Below, piece by piece: positions 5,205 to 5,240 of a DNA stretch of 5,240 bases. The position numbers were made by a program, and so were the translations under genes. The stretch comes from an uncultured Clostridia bacterium. GTDB lineage: Bacteria; Bacillota; Clostridia; Christensenellales; CAG-314. The DNA lies in contig CALGIK010000035.1 in NCBI GenBank assembly GCA_937915515.1, positions 1 through 5,240 of the forward strand, written 5' to 3'. The stretch's first letter is position 1; each line of letters opens with the position of its first letter. The notes under the pieces were generated by a model. That model saw nothing but the letters and a program-made list of their open reading frames with translations. It searched no databases and had not been told where the DNA came from.

Positions 5205-5240
5205 AAAAGGTTAAAAAAATTGAAATGGACGAAAGGAAGG
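5205..5240 (+). other. Possible translation start region of a further gene, cut by the window end
   Basis: Three readings fit. AAAAGG (5205-5210) could serve TTG 5220-5222, reading (M)KWTKGR. The ATG at 5225-5227 reads MDERK but has a poorly spaced site. Or AAGGAAGG (5233-5240) is itself the ribosome-binding site for a start just outside the window. The sequence does not decide between them, and no product can be named. Confidence 0.3.

Overview
The window is AT-rich DNA that looks like Bacillota (Firmicutes), most likely a Clostridia-type bacterium. The clues are strong AGGAGG-type ribosome-binding sites, consensus sigma-A promoters, a YhaO/YhaN-like (SbcD/SbcC-like) gene pair, and a uracil permease of the PyrP/UraA subgroup. 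No species can be named from the sequence alone. I see no mobile element, CRISPR array, tRNA or rRNA.

The layout is divergent around an intergenic region at 3117-3545. Reading leftwards (minus strand) is an apparent three-gene run. First is an SbcD/Mre11-family nuclease (3116 to 2034), then an SbcC/Rad50/YhaN-family ATPase (2037 to 178) joined to it by an ATGA overlap. After only 12 bases comes the N-terminus of an ABC-type exporter, which leaves the window at its left edge. The nuclease and ATPase should form one DNA-end-processing complex. The ATPase carries a pair of transmembrane helices in the middle of its coiled coil, where classical SbcC/Rad50 has a zinc hook, so the complex is probably tethered to the membrane. 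The nuclease gene has an extended -10 promoter placed so close to the ATG that its mRNA is predicted to be leaderless.

Reading rightwards is a 481-residue uracil permease (3546-4991) with a strong Shine-Dalgarno site and a Rho-independent terminator just after the stop. Its promoter lies about 230 bases upstream, giving an untranslated leader of about 220 bases. That leader can form mutually exclusive helices, could mask the permease ribosome-binding site, and holds a small open frame whose first residues resemble the permease N-terminus. It matches no riboswitch class I recognise and is the best candidate here for an undescribed regulatory element. A cre-like (CcpA) site lies between the two divergent promoters.

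The right end (5033-5240) has no complete gene. It carries a textbook TTGACA-N17-TATAAT promoter pointing off the window, so another plus-strand gene should begin at or just beyond position 5240.
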